A DNA stretch of 64,000 nucleotides, from contig JAWPGT010000001.1 of NCBI GenBank assembly GCA_034638255.1, positions 1,178,001 through 1,242,000 on the forward strand, in the 5' to 3' direction. The notes beneath the pieces are model-generated. The model saw only the letters and a list, made by a program, of their open reading frames with translations, did not search any database and was not told the DNA's origin. A program made the position numbers and the translations under genes. Origin of the DNA: Coprinus comatus. Taxonomy: Eukaryota; Basidiomycota; Agaricomycetes; Agaricales; Agaricaceae. Shown here piece by piece: positions 21,980 to 35,034 of the stretch (the stretch's first letter is position 1; each line of letters opens with the position of its first letter).

Positions 21980-23575
21980 TCATGAACCAGACCCGGCTGG
22001 TTTTTCTACTACATTGCCTCCCATTCCACTACTTCCAGCACCAGAACCCATGCCCAAAAAGGCATCCATGTCTGTGATAGAAAATCCTGATGTTGAGTTG
22101 AAAACATCGAGATCTCCCAAGTCACCGAGGCCGGTCATATCAAATTGCTGATCGCTTCCGGACTGGCCTTCTGAAGAATTGCTCGTACTGAGATGTTGTG
22201 AGAAACCAGCAGCCAGAAGTGTCGAGGGTGAAGGTGCTCCTGCAGGAGCAGAAGCAGAGTGTGCGTTATCTGATGATGAGGAAATCGAGTTATTTGACAG
22301 CGAAGCAAAAATATCTTGGGCATCTAGATCAATGTAATTATCTTTATCCGCTTTGTCTGCATTCGAGCCAGACATAGAATTACTTGCACCCGCAGACATA
22401 GCGAAAATGTTTTCAACACCCTGAGGAAGATTAGAGCTCCCTGTAGTTTCGGAGTGGTCTCCAAAGATGTCGTTCATGGAGATATCCATATCCATTCCAT
22501 CGAGGTCAAGCTCTATAGGTTTGTCGGAGGAATCGCCTGCATTCTTGATTTTATGTTCATTTTCCCCGACAGTTAAGTCAATAACAGAACCTGTGTCTGG
22601 TGGAGGATTAAAGGCTGCCATAAATTCATCAGGATATTCGTTGGGCCCCATGGGACGGGCGGATTTAGGTGCTAAAGTGACAGGAGATGCGAGTCCGCTG
22701 CCGTACATCGAAGAGGCCTCTTCTGATGTTAACCGTAGTGCAGACGATGATAGGTCGAGTTTGAGGGGGATAGATGGTCTGTGCAACGATGAAATTGAAA
22801 TTGCAGAAGGGCGGCGGGTATTAACAATGCCAGGATGGGTGGGTGAGTTTTTAGCGGTGGTGGGAAGGGATTCGGCAGAGTTTGGAGGGGGAGCTGGCAC
22901 TACAAATTGAAGATTATCAGCAGGTTTATCGGCAACGGCCTCTGCGGCCTGCTTCTGTGCTTCTAGAAGAGCAATGGCCTGTATCTTTTCCTCCTTTCTA
23001 AGGTCGCGTTGCAAGACAGCGATCGCGCGTAACTGCGAGATACCTTAGATATAGGGACACAATAAATAGAGCATGCATCATACCAGTTGACCCTCCAGAG
23101 TGTCACAGAGTTGATCATATTTCTCCAATTCACGCCCCACCAAAGAGGTCAGGGATTTCGGAGGTTGGTTCACATGCTTTGTTATTCCTCTGCGAAGTTG
23201 GGGTTGAGTTTCTCCAGACAAGTCGGTATATCTCATACTAACAGTCGACGAATGTCTGCATAGAAGCCATATACTTGCCCCATTTTCACAATGGCATTCT
23301 GGATAGATATGTGAGTTCCGTCGTAGAATTGTAAGTATGAATTATACCTGCAAGCATCGTCTCAGTCCTTCTATTTCCTGCTCCAGGGCAACATGCTTTG
23401 GGGCAGGAGGAGGGGGCATTGCTTTTGCATCGACGTCGGCCTTTATGATTTGAGAGTTCATTAGGGAGACAAGCGGAGGTGAAGGACAAGGTGCGAAATA
23501 GGCAATCAATCAGGGTCATACCCTGTGGCTTCTTCCACCAACGTCAATGCTTTCCTTCATCCTCTGAACACACAT
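21980..23575 (-). CDS. Unrecognised acidic, Ser/Asp-rich protein with helical N-terminus
   Basis: I do not recognise the family. The stop is at 21980. The last large exon reads LRAIAVLQRDLRKEEKIQAIALLEAQ, then a long Ser/Asn/Asp-rich region with repeated acidic-hydrophobic patches (PIELDLDGMDMDISMNDIF, IDLDAQDIFASL, LGDLGDLDVF, ITDMDAFLGM) that look like activation-domain motifs. Upstream small exons add LEQEIEGLRRCLQNAIVKMG and LVGRELEKYDQLCDTLEGQL, a short helical N-terminus. This layout would suit a transcription coactivator such as a fungal Mediator tail subunit, but that is only a guess. The start is uncertain: ATGs at 23656, 23575 and 23560 are in frame. The 23656 ATG would overlap the start of the divergent gene, so 23575 was chosen. 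Confidence 0.55.
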
Positions 23576-23654
23576 AACCTCGTAGTCGAGTGTTCTATCT
23601 ACTGTTTTATTCTGCCAACACCATTGGACAATACCCGGGAGACACCCAGGAGAC

Positions 23655-26600
23655 ATGGCATCCGACACACACAGACTTGTGGATAATAGCAATAGAATAG
23701 TTGGGCAATTACCTGTACGTGAACCTATATTTTGCAAATACATATGAGACTCAAATTTGTCTCTAGAGAAGAATTCGGCATATCAAATGCATTCAAATAA
23801 GCAACTTTACTCCGTTCCCTGTACGCGATGCAGTCACATCAGCACTTTCTCAGCCAGTCGAGCAATTCCAACTCAACAATCTAAGCCACATCTCAGGCGA
23901 AGTGGATTTATCTATTAGGAGACGTACCAGGAAGGCTTCCACGGCGTCTACGAGTACGAAGGCTAGTAGTTGGCAAGATGACGACGATACTTCCATTCCG
24001 CCAGACACTCGTGATAGGAAGGTTTCTCATACTCGAAGGAGTCTGGCGAACCCTAGTATTGGCCTGTCTGCAAGTTCTGGGACAATGCCACGTATGTCGT
24101 ATGGCTCACCACAGACAATTCGACGTCGTGGTCGAACAAGTTCAGTAACATCAAGTATCAGTACCAAAACCAAGGTCACCGATGAAGGTCAAGGAATCTC
24201 GTTACCAGTCTCTAGCTCCTCATTCTCAATGATTCTTCCGGATATCTCGCAACAAGGTCTTGAGCAGGTGGTGAACTCACGCCTGATAGAAACATTTCTC
24301 GCGATCACAGTGTTACCGCCTGAAGAGGTTACTCCAACCCAATTGACGATTAACAAGAGCAGGGCGGCGACAATCTCTCATGATGCTAGGAAGACGAAGC
24401 TTACACGACGAAGCCAGAATGCATCAGTCTCTTCGCTTCCTCCTAGTTCTGATCTCAAGCTCTCTGGGAAGTTACAGTCGAGGATGGAACACACACGTAC
24501 CTCTTCGAGCTCACAGTTCTCTATTTCCGACTCGCAAGTTACCTCGTCCTCTCGAACAATTCCCCAAGATCCACAAAAGACACTACACTTGGTTCCTGAT
24601 TACTTTTCAACCATACACCGTCCATCTGTGAATCCCACATTCCAAGTAGATGCACAACCTGGTCGTGATTTTTCTTCGTCTACCAATACTACAAGTGACA
24701 GACTCAAAGTGCAATTATGGGGAAGGACAGGAGGGCCATCATCTAAGGCAGCTGGCAAACAAAGGGACAAGACACCGAAAGAGCGTGCCGACAGGGATCC
24801 TGATTGGAGTGTTATGGAAGAATGGGAATTTTCTCTAAACGATCTTCACTCTACAACACATGCAAGTTTATGTTTTCACGACCTTATTATGTGCGGCACT
24901 GATTTTATAATCATATGTAGACAACACCGGCGACTGAAATGCCTTCAAATACTATCTTGGTGACCCTGAATCCTCCCGGAAAAACATTCTACCTCCCCTG
25001 GTCACATTCAGTGGTTTCTGATCCACATAGACCTTCACTTGGATATTCGTCAGATCCAGAGTATGTCTCCAAAAAGTCAGAGAAGGAGGTGGAGGTTAAT
25101 GGCATGTTGGTCGCAGTCACTGAGCCCTCTGCTGAAAACGGTATGAATCAACGGGCTAATTATCGCATGGGAGTAGAAAATAGTGGTACAAGCAGCCCCC
25201 TAAAGCCTCCCAGAACTACGGCTGCATACCAGCAACTTTTTGAGTGTGTTTTCCCTTGTTGTTGTTTCCTGCTGGTACTCAACCCTGTTTGAAGATTTGT
25301 TCATTTACAATCCCTAATTCGGGACCACGAGAATTCTTTGACTGAACTCGTGCAAAAGATTGATAGACACCTTGAGAATGATCCTATACCCGCATTAGTA
25401 CGTTTATCTTCTGCCATTCCCGTTATATTGTCTGAATCTGGATTCGGTGTTCTTGTAGCGACGAGAAATATCCGAGCGGCAGTACAGGCTAGATAGTCTC
25501 TGCTTGAATTCTAGAAAGGTTGCAGAAGGAACAGCAACTAGTAAGTATCACGAAAAGCTCGTTAGCTACGACCAGTCGCTTAGATATATTCTAGGAAAAG
25601 AAGAGTTGGAATCCCGAAAACGGAGACTGCAAGAGAGACGAAAGTTCCTGGTTTCTGCTCGAATACTTGAAGAGACCAATATTTCTGACCACGCGGATCT
25701 CAATCAAGAGTTGACTCTAGAAAGGTAATGCCATCTTGTCCTAAAATACATAATGATCTAACTAGGTATGGGATCACAATAGGCAACGACTAGAGGAGCT
25801 GCGTGCTAGATCTTCTCCTATACGAACCAGTGTTTTGTCCACACTTGCCTGGTTATATCCTATCGAACTATACTCTCCTCCTGACTTATTATACACCATC
25901 TTGGATGTCCCACTTCCAATACCCTTAGGAAGTAACGACCCGGCTCCACCACTCTCTCTACCAAACCACCTTAGTGTTAATGAAGATGCAATTGCCACTG
26001 CGCTTGGTTATGTTGCGCAGCTTCTCCAACTGCTTGCAGCGTATCTAGGAACAGCATTGGTATACCCGGTTACTTGTGTTGGTAGTCGCAGTTTCATCAA
26101 AGATGGAATATCTGCGATGGTTGGACCACGAATGTAAGACCTTTTGTATACGAGATCGGCGCCGCTCAGATTATTTTATTAGGTTCCCCTTGTTTTCCAA
26201 GGGTGTTGACACGTATCGCTTCGAGTATGGGGTGTTCCTCCTCAACAAAGATATTGAAATGGTAACTCGTTTTGTTTCGGCTCCCTGCTTGTTTCTCACT
26301 AGTGGATGGAATTGTAGTTGATGACTGACCGCGACTTGCGTGCTCTGGATATGCGTCATACGCTACCAAATCTCAAGAACTTGGTACTGACTGTAACACA
26401 CGGTGAAATATTGCCACTAAGGTAAGTTTTACTGAATGTAAAACGGCATGCAATGAATGGACAATAATGCTCGTAGTCACAAATTGCCACCAGATTCACC
26501 TGCATTATCAATGCTAGGGTTGGATTCTCCCACCCATGAACCCTCGAGCGACCTAGGTTCGGTTACGCCCCGGGCCAAGGACAATGTTGAGTTGCCGGAA

Positions 26601-26984
26601 GATGGGAGCACAACTCCTCCTGCCAGTGGATCCACTACGCCTACAGTGGCTACTGTAGATGAAAAGAAACATCGTGCATTTCTTGGGTTGTCGATTCCGG
26701 AATTTCTTCGAGGACGCAATCCATCGTCAAGCCGAACGTCTATTAAGGGTGTGCCTGGTGAAAGTGACGGGGGACGGTCACAAGGCAACGTGTCAGGTTC
26801 AACTGAATTGGGCGAGGCAGAGACACCAGAAGCATTCGGAGACTCGATGGTTGAAAGTGACTTTAAGCAGTGTGATGGCCCGAACAGAAGATCTCACGAA
26901 ACGGAAGGTAGTGACGGTACGGCGGCGGAGCATAAGGATGAAATCGTTGTACATACAGAAGGCAGCTCGGTTTCTGTTCACTGA
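23655..26984 (+). CDS. UVRAG/Vps38-like subunit of the class III PI3-kinase complex
   Basis: Homologue of UVRAG and yeast Vps38 (UVRAG/Atg14 domain), which with Vps34, Vps15 and Beclin makes PI3P on endosomes. Nine exons (23655-23714, 23767-24861, 24921-25243, 25295-25397, 25459-25724, 25783-26133, 26183-26261, 26318-26421, 26477-26984) give 962 residues. A Ser/Thr-rich N-terminal third precedes a C2-like region (NTILVTLNPPGKTFYLPW), a coiled coil (LIRDHENSLTELVQKI to about 25720) and the BARA-like region: WLYPIELYSPPDLLYTILDV, ATALGYVAQLLQLLAAYLG, YPVTCVGSRSFIKD, FEYGVFLLNKDIEML and LPNLKNLVLTV. The intron at 24862-24920 is GC-AG. No ATG precedes exon 2 in frame, so the small first exon is inferred from phase and splice sites. 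Confidence 0.87.
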
Positions 26985-27813
26985 ATAATATAACATAGAT
27001 TAATTGTAATTACTTAGTCATTTACTTAATGTTCGGGCAATCGGGACGACGACTCACGTGAGAGGATGGCAACGCATTTGGTAAGATTCGATCAAGCAAG
27101 TGTATTTATTGCTAAGACTGATTAGGAAAAGATGCGCCTCAGAGGGGTTAGCAAATGGGAGAGAGAAAAATGGTTTAAACGAATGGCGCGAGATGCACGA
27201 TCTGGGCTCCCAATGATGGACGTGTACAAGTGGAAAAATTGTATTATATGTTAGTCAAGAGGCAGGCGGGGTACATGGAATATTTTACGTATATATGCAG
27301 CCCTACATAGGTTGTGGGTATAAAATTTTGAGGTGTGGTAAGAGCGGGTGAATTGTGAGGTGCGGAAAAGTTTTCCAAGTCAAGGGATGAAGCCAGGACC
27401 GGAGTTGAAAATTTGGAGGACATTGCCGACGTCTGCGTTCAGGGACCAAACGTAGCTTTGCCCAACTACGATACTTATATTGGTCCTGTCCTCCTCTCCA
27501 CACCTCCACTATCCTCCCGTCCTCATCGAGAACCGGAGCAGCAAAAGGGTCAGTACTCCTCTCTCGCGTCTCTCCTCCTCGCGCTCAACGTCTCCAGCCC
27601 ACTAGCCATTGTACCAACAGTCCTTATAGACGGGGCTCATATACTCGGCTTGTAGGTCGCCATTCTCCTTCTCCTCCACAGCCTGTCCTCACACCCCTCG
27701 CAGACCAAATCATCTTATTGTGCAACTAGCCTCTTGTTATCCTGTTCTTTAATACTCCCTTGCTTTCTGTCATTCACTCTCCTGAAGTTTTACACCTACC
27801 CACCATTTCGGAT
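26985..27813. other. Intergenic region, 829 bp
   Basis: 3' flank of the UVRAG-like gene and a long promoter/5' UTR for the Pumilio gene. Pyrimidine-rich stretches rise from about 27480 to 27760, as often seen near basidiomycete transcription starts. A plus open frame at 27413-27655 has no family signature. No repeat or RNA gene was recognised. Confidence 0.5.
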
Positions 27814-30800
27814 ATGAATAGCTCTTTGGAGAACATTAGTCCTACTACCGATAATCATGCCTCCGACGATAGGAAGAAGAGTCCGCCCGCATTTCTAGAT
27901 CTGGCTGATTCCGTACGTACCCGTGTTGCACCCAATGAGCCAAGTCCACTTACATTTCCCAGGCCGCGAGGTTAGGAAGTAATATGCCCGACATGTCAGC
28001 GGTCGGTACCTTTGTCATCATCCCTTTTCGCCTTCCACTCATTTCTCTTGCAGCGTGTCGAGCTCAAACGTATTGAACACGAACGTCAGCGTGCCATACA
28101 GCGTAAGCTTTTTGAAGACCAGATGCGCGTTCTGGAAGAGCAACAGGCCAAGGAACTGCTCAATATCCCTTACGACGCCAGTGGCAACGGGGCCGTCCAA
28201 CACCTCGCAGTTTCAGCACCAACCACCCCTCCTCGTGTTAATGCCCTGCTCAATGGAGAAGCTTACGGTTTGGGGCGCAATGGAAGGATTTCTGTAGATG
28301 CCGAGTCATTGTCCAGAGCAGTTGGGACTGTAGCCGACAAACGCAAGTCCGTCACTTACGCACCGACTGTCAACCTTTCTCCAGACCTCGTTACTGCTCC
28401 AACCGGCAATGGTCATAGCTTTTCACGCTCTGCTGGCGCAAAAAGCATGCCTGCAAGTCGTCGGACGTCTGCCAGCAGCCATGATGAAGAACTAGCTTCA
28501 CATCTTCACGGCTTATCCCTCGCTGGCGAACGTTCCACTCGTGCTTCACCTGCCCCTGGCTCAGTATCAGCTTCCATTTTGCTCAGAAGTAATTCTCAGT
28601 ATGAAGATGAGGGCGCACGTTACGCAAGCACTTACAATGCTGGGATGATGCTTGACGAGCAATTGGACCAGGAGATGCATAGTAGGTCACTTGAGAGTAC
28701 TCTTCATGTAGAGCTTTTCTCATTATGATTGCAGACGCCATGAGGAACCTACCAACCTCAGATGATGACAAGTATCATACCTTCAACAAGGCAAGTTGTT
28801 ACAAGGGCATAGTCATATTATACAACTAATTGTGTCATTAGGTGTCCAAATCATCAGCTGCATTGGATCTCGCCCAACTTTCTCAGCAGACTCGGGACAA
28901 ACCTTCCGAATGGCCACATTTCAACGGAAACCCTCGTGGACCTGATGGGATTGCCTCGCGATCCGAACGTCGCACTGTCACGAACCCTAACCTAACACTT
29001 TCCACGCCATCAGACGACTTCACTGTCAATACACTGGGCGGAACTGGAAGCGCATCTTCGACTCCGTTGATTGTGGAGCCACCGCAGCTGTCTCATATTC
29101 AGGTTTCGCTATCCCGTCGTGGTTCTCCACCGAGCATTTTGGATAACCTTTCCACTACCACTCGCTCTGTGCCGACGACACCAATGGGAATTCCGAGTAC
29201 TACTGCACACCTACTTAAGGCCGGAGCACCACTTACACCCGAATCACAAGTGTTCAACGGTCGCATTGGTACACCAAATTCCCAGCATTTTGGTGACAGT
29301 GCTGCCGAAATCCAAGGCTCCTTGTCTCGCTTGTCGTCTTCTTCCTATGATGGTGGTAGACTTAGTCTCGGTGCTTTGCAATCTGCTCAGGACGATGTAA
29401 GTACAAACCGATGCATAGTCATTATTGCCTCTTACGTGATGTTAACAGTATGGATTTGACTCCTATGGGCTCGGAAGTGAAAGTCCCTATAATACGTGAG
29501 TCCTATCATGTCCAGCTAATAGTAATAAATATTTACATAACTTAGCTCTCCGGGATCCAACCCATTGTATCGTGATGGGGGTCGTTACGGACTGGGTTTA
29601 TCTCCGCGAACTGGCGCGAATGCTCATGATAGCAAGGTGAATTCTTTGCAGGGATCGAAGCATAGGCGTGAGATGGATAAAGAATGTACGAGCAACTGTC
29701 CTATTATTTCCGTTTCATTCTCAATGTCTTGAATCAGTCAATCGCTTCGCTGGAACCCGCTTGGAAGATTTGCAGGGGGAAATCCCTTCCTTATGCAAGG
29801 ATCAACATGGTTGTCGCTATCTGCAGAAGAAGCTCGAGGAGGGCCTTCCCGAGCATCGTGATATGATCTTCCGCGAAACCTTCGGCCACTTCCCAGAGCT
29901 CATGACAGGTGAGCACCCACTCTAATGCCAAGCGTCACACACATCTAATGTTTCCACTTAGATCCTTTTGGAAACTACTTGTGCCAAAAATTGTTGGAAT
30001 ATGCTACTGATGAACAACGTAACCTTATTTGTGAATCTGTCGCGCAGGATCTTGTCAACATTTCGCTGAACATGCACGGTACCCGTGCCGTCCAGAAGAT
30101 GATTGACTTCCTGTCGACTAGGCGGCAGGCAAGTGCGACCAATCCTAGCCGAACGCCTTCTCTCAACTTCTCCTCGATTCAGATTCATTCTATTATTCTT
30201 GCGCTCAGTCTTCATGTCGTGACTCTGATCAAGGATTTGAATGGTAACCATGTTATTCAGAAGTGCCTCAATAAGCTTGCACCGGAGGATAATCAGGTTA
30301 GTCCTTGACCTCTATACTCATGTTGCACTTTATTCACCTCATGGTAGTTCATCTACAATGCTGTCGCAGCTAATTGTGTTGAAGTTGCCACTCATCGTCA
30401 TGGATGTTGTGTGCTTCAAAGATGTATCGACCATGCGTCGGACCACCAGAGGATTCAACTTGTCAATGAGATCACCTACAATGCCCTCACTTTGGTCCAA
30501 GATCCCTATGGCAATTATGTGAGTTGCACACATGGGATACGGTAAACTCCTTACTGACGATTCATAGGTCGTACAATATATCCTTGATCTGAATGATAGT
30601 CGCTTCAGTGATGCCGTCATTCGTCAATTCCAAGGCAACGTATGTGCCCTCTCTGTCCAGAAATTCAGCTCCAATGTCATTGAGAAGGTATGTTGCTCCA
30701 TATCCCTATTGTAGTCACAATCTCACGCTATTTCAGTGTGTTCGCGTCGCGGAACTCAATACTCGTAAGATGTTGATCGACGAGCTTCTTAACCGGAGCC

Positions 30801-31422
30801 GCCTGGAAAAGTTGTTGCGAGATTCATATGGGAACTATTGCGTTCAGGTGCGATTTATTGCATATGTATGCGATGCGGAATGTCTAATTTTGACTTGAAT
30901 TAGACTGCACTAGATTATGCTGAGCCTGCTCAACGCGCTTTGCTTGTCGAGGGCATCAAGCCCGTCTTACCATTGATTCGTAACACTCCATATGGAAAAC
31001 GCATCCAGAACAAGTTGCAACGAGAATCTCAGACCATGGAGTTTGGCAGCTTCCAATCACATTCTCACTTGGTCAATATGGCACTTAATGGGCAAGGTAT
31101 CAGCCCTGTACACACAGGCTCTCGACATCTCCCACAAGGACTTCAGGGGAACCACCTAACAGATCTTTATGGGACCGCCAACAGTCTCTATGGTCTTCCT
31201 CAGTCACAGGGACCTTACACACAAGCTCACATAACTCCTCCTATCCACACTATTCAACCTCAATCTATTGATGGCTATGTTTTACAGAGTTCTTCCAGTC
31301 AAAATCTCGGATCCCACAATAGTTTCAGTGGCGCTTCCTTTTCCAACGTCAGTCCTTTCGCGGGAGGTGCTCTCGCTCTCAATGACCCGTACCAGAGATC
31401 GGCCTTCGGATACGGAATGTAA
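27814..31422 (+). CDS. Pumilio/PUF RNA-binding protein
   Basis: Binds 3' UTRs to repress or localise mRNAs. Thirteen exons (27814-27912, 28054-28681, 28735-28790, 28842-29396, 29449-29495, 29546-29685, 29738-29908, 29962-30128, 30183-30296, 30348-30518, 30568-30687, 30737-30847, 30904-31422) give 965 residues and all phases close. A low-complexity N-terminal half is followed by PUF repeats starting at NRFAGTRLEDLQGEI. Repeat helices include CKDQHGCRYLQKKLEE, DPFGNYLCQKLLEYA, NMHGTRAVQKMID, DLNGNHVIQKCL, HRHGCCVLQRCIDHA, DPYGNYVVQYILDL, QKFSSNVIEKCVRVA and DSYGNYCVQTALDYA, that is eight repeats. The tail is Ser/Gln/Gly-rich. Two introns (28791-28841 and 30129-30182) are GC-AG, and the second is 54 nt with no stop. 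Confidence 0.94.
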
Positions 31423-32065
31423 AGCAAATGCTTATCGCGCACGTTCAGAATGGCGTTTCTCCGGAAGACTTTGGACCGATCAGGTTTCTAATTCAGCCTC
31501 GGACGTATGATCGTTTTAATATGTTTTTTTCATTCTCATTTTTTTGGTACACCTTGCGCTTTTTCAAACCAGATCTACCATACTTGCCTTTTTGAATTGT
31601 CGCTTCGGTTGTGCTTCTTTGGCGCTTGGTTTTATTCACGGGCGCTGCTCTAAAATTGTCTTCACCCCGCACTGTATTTTGCCGACATACTCAAACCCAT
31701 TGTTTTCATGCTTTCTGTGTCTACCACCCTTCATCGCCCAACCATTTGTACAGGCTATCTTCTCAATTGACTCTTAAGTACCTAGGTTGTGTCCTGTCTT
31801 TTAGTATCGTCCTAGCACTATTTGCCATTCTGTAGTTATTCACTCCAGTTGTATAAAGTCGTTAATTTGCATTCGGAAGTTTAGTCGTTTTAATCGAGTT
31901 GTTTGTGTTCGTCTTCACTCAAGTTCATATTCGTTTAGGGGTAAAGGCATAATGAGTCTCCAGTCATGTTGGTCAAGTTCAACAAGTGCGTAATTTTGTG
32001 ACAAGTCGCAACCTCTCGTGACTCCAATATCTACATCAAAAACGAGTAGCAATGATAAAGTGGCT
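31423..32065. other. Convergent intergenic region, 643 bp
   Basis: 3' flanks of the Pumilio gene and RPS29. T-rich runs around 31510-31550 may mark 3' processing. No gene-like frame was recognised. Confidence 0.5.
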
Positions 32066-32357
32066 TCACCGGCTCTAAGTGTCCAATTTGTCTAGTGATC
32101 GAGCGTATATATCGATATGATAAACATACCTTGACGAAGCCAATGGCAGCAGACTTCTCACGGAAACACTGACGGCAGAGGTCAAGGCCGTACTTGCGGA
32201 TGAGACCAGCCTGGTGAGCGCAGAGGCGGCTGTGGAATGGAGGAGTAAACCATGAGACTTCAACCATATCGTCCTTTGAGCACAATTCAACGCACCACTG
32301 ACGGCTACCCTTTCCGTACTTTCTGGGACGAGAGAACCAAACGGCGTCGTGTGTCAT
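32066..32357 (-). CDS. RPS29: 40S ribosomal protein S29 (uS14)
   Basis: Small zinc-binding ribosomal protein. Exon 1 starts at 32357 ([20 protein letters not shown]). An intron beginning GTGCGT and ending CCACAG is removed so that CRLC follows, then [21 protein letters not shown] and GFVK. The last coding exon is only 9 nt (32074-32066), giving Ser-Arg-stop. The four zinc cysteines are the CRLC and CRQC pairs. Reading through the first intron gives a false insertion rich in Trp and Pro. Confidence 0.93.
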
Positions 32358-32930
32358 TTTGATGGACTTGAGGGCTGAATTCAGATCATTAGCAAGGGAC
32401 TATACAGGACATTGAGCTATACTGACTGGGTGCCGAGGACTTGATTCAGGAAATCTTGTGGATGGGTCCGTTGTTGTGGAGGTGCTTGATTATGTAACAT
32501 TGCAGTTGCAAAAACAAGGTTTGATTTCAGGTCGGATATTGCCGATGTCAACACCTATGATCAACTAAACTCCTCCCCACCAACATTGTCCTGGTCACTG
32601 GAAATGGATGTTGCAGGGATTCTTGAAGGAGTAAGCTAGAGTAGCCTTGGAGCAAATGTCTGGCAAATCAGTGGCAAACACAATAAAAATCGATGCAAGA
32701 CGGGCGCGCACAGGGTCGTTAGGACGCATGATCCTAGTGCCACTGAAATGGACACCCCCTTCAAGTCCGTGTTCCAAAAATAGATGCCATTTACGTTAAA
32801 CAATCGCACTTCTGTGTATAAGTGGTGCGAAAGAATGTACTTAACTTAGTGTGGTGCTTGTAGCTTCGCGGTTCCTCCCTGCCTGTACGGGACTACACTC
32901 GCCACCTTCCAACACACAAGGAAGCTTTCT
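32358..32930. other. Divergent intergenic region, 573 bp
   Basis: Between RPS29 and the P450 gene, so it contains both promoters. A minus-strand frame at 32595-32777 has no recognisable features. No repeat was seen. Confidence 0.5.
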
Positions 32931-35034
32931 ATGGACTCTTTGACAACTCGAGCCTTCTTCGTTCTCGCGTCGATATGCAAATTTGTTGCTGTAGTATTCA
33001 TTTTGGTCCTTCTCAAACTGATGGCATACTTCTTCAATTTCTTTGTTATCCAACCTCGCAGGGACCCATTGAAGAACCTTTGTGGTCCAGATGGCAAGTT
33101 CTTCCAAAGTCATTTGAATCAAGTATTAAAGTGAGTGCTTTGAACCAGTAATAATAATACATGTTCTAACTTTTATAGCCCCAATGTTAGCCCAGACACT
33201 CATGATTCATGGGCTCAAGAGTACGGGAGCACGTTCAAGTTCCAGGGATTTGGGAAGGTATCTAATTGTTACACCCATTCCTCATATACCAAGGCTGACC
33301 TTGATTCAAGTATGACTACCGTCTGCTTTCTTTCGACACGAAAACTATTACCTACGTCTTGAACTCCCCAATTTACGAGAAACCATGGCAGACTCGTAGC
33401 TTCCTTGGGCGCATTATTGGTAGAGGTGCATTTTGGCTCAAACAACTATACGTCAAATTTACTGACTATCTCGATAGGTATATTCTCCATGGAAGGCGCT
33501 GAACATAAGATGCAGCGACGAATCCTAGGCCCGGCATTTTCTGGTCAAGCAATTAAAGAAATGACACCTATAATGTATGAAAAGGCCGAGGAGCTTTGCT
33601 TGATATGGTCAGACATGATCACAGAAGACCTCAAATCACAACAGTATTCACTTAACGAACCAAAAGAGACGAAGACCATAGACATCTCTCACTGGCTCTC
33701 CCGTGCTTCTTTTGATACAATCGGTCTTACTGGGTTCAACTATGACTTCCATGCTCTCAGAGAAGAATCAGAGCGTGTGTACAAGGCATATCGCTATATG
33801 ATTTCTGTTACAGACAAAGGAATTGATTTGCGCGGATTGGTCGACTTGTATTTTCCTTGGATACGAAAGATATGGGTGCGTGTATTCTTCCTTTTCATTA
33901 ATTATCCATTTCTAACAGGAGAGTACAGCCAGGAGAGCAAAATAGGATGATCGCTCGCAGCTACCAAATCATTAATGAAACTGGCCAAAAACTGATTGCC
34001 AACAAAAAGGCAGAAGTAATGAACAAAAGGGCTTACGCTTTAGAAAGAGATGACAAGGATCTTCTTAGCCTGTTAAGTGCGTTTTCACGATAGCTCCACA
34101 CAATAACAATAAACCACTAATGATGAATTAGTCAAGTCCAATTTATCAAATGATCCTTCCAAGCGCCTTACTGATAGTGAATTATTGGATCAATGTTCTA
34201 CCTTCCTTTTCGCAGGTTCCGATTCTGTTTCTCTATCAATAACTTGGGCTCTTTATCACCTTGCTATGAACCCTGAATGCCAGGTTCGTCTCCGTCAAGA
34301 ATTAACCTCCCATTCCAATGTTCTACCCGACACATCGGACAATTCTACGCAACATGAAACCCTGTATTCTGACACATCGTCACGAAATGATAATAAACTC
34401 GACAACGCCATTCATACGATAGCTGACACCGACTGGGATATTTTGGAATCTTTACCTTATCTGGACGCTGTAGTACGAGAAACATTCCGAATTTCTCCTA
34501 CGGTTCACGGAACCATTCGAGTTGCAATCAAAGATGACCAAATCCCTATCTCCAGTCCCGTACGTCTAAGAGACGGCACTATTCTGCATGATGGGGATCA
34601 TATTTCAGTTCGAAAGGGAAGCTATATTCATATACCTTTTGAAGGAATCAACTATAGTAAAGAGCTTTGGGGAGCTGATGCGAGAAAATTCAAGTATGAT
34701 CTTTATTATTCCCCGCAATTAATTTGTTCATGTTCTCAATTTATTCGCCAGTCCTAATCGTTGGTTTGAGCTTCAAACGGAAGCCAACCCTGTAATGGCG
34801 AATACTATGGTTTTCGGTCTCGGTCCACATTCCTGTATAGGAATTAAATTCTGTCTAGCTGAGATCAAAATCTTCCTCGCTAGCTTGATCACTAACTTCT
34901 CCTTTTCACCTATTGAGGGTGTAAAGATACGAAAACATAATGCTATTCTAACGCGACCATTCATCAAAGATAAATTCCAAGATGGTATTCAGTTACCTCT
35001 TTCTGTGACCCGTCTCCATCCAGAATTAAACTAA
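32931..35034 (+). CDS. Cytochrome P450 monooxygenase
   Basis: ER-anchored heme monooxygenase; the substrate is unknown. Seven exons (32931-33130, 33179-33257, 33311-33425, 33478-33881, 33929-34076, 34132-34693, 34752-35034) give 596 residues. An N-terminal membrane helix (residues about 10-40) is followed by IQPRRDPLKNLCGP. The I-helix is FLFAGSDSVSLSITWALYHLA (Ser in place of the usual Thr), ExxR is ETFR, and the heme loop is FGLGPHSCIG with the ligand Cys and His where Arg is more common. Insertions between the I-helix and ExxR (Ser/Asp/Asn-rich, 34320-34410) make it longer than the usual 500 residues. No biosynthetic partner gene is adjacent, so a cluster is not supported. Confidence 0.92.

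Noticed and set aside
33870..33930. P450 junction at GTGCGT directly after Ile-Trp
   Set aside because: That donor does not restore phase with any acceptor that keeps the downstream frame. The donor at 33882 with the acceptor at 33928 closes it.
32931..35034. P450 as part of a biosynthetic cluster
   Set aside because: Neighbours are RPS29, an SprT protease and MDV1. No synthase, transporter or regulator is adjacent.
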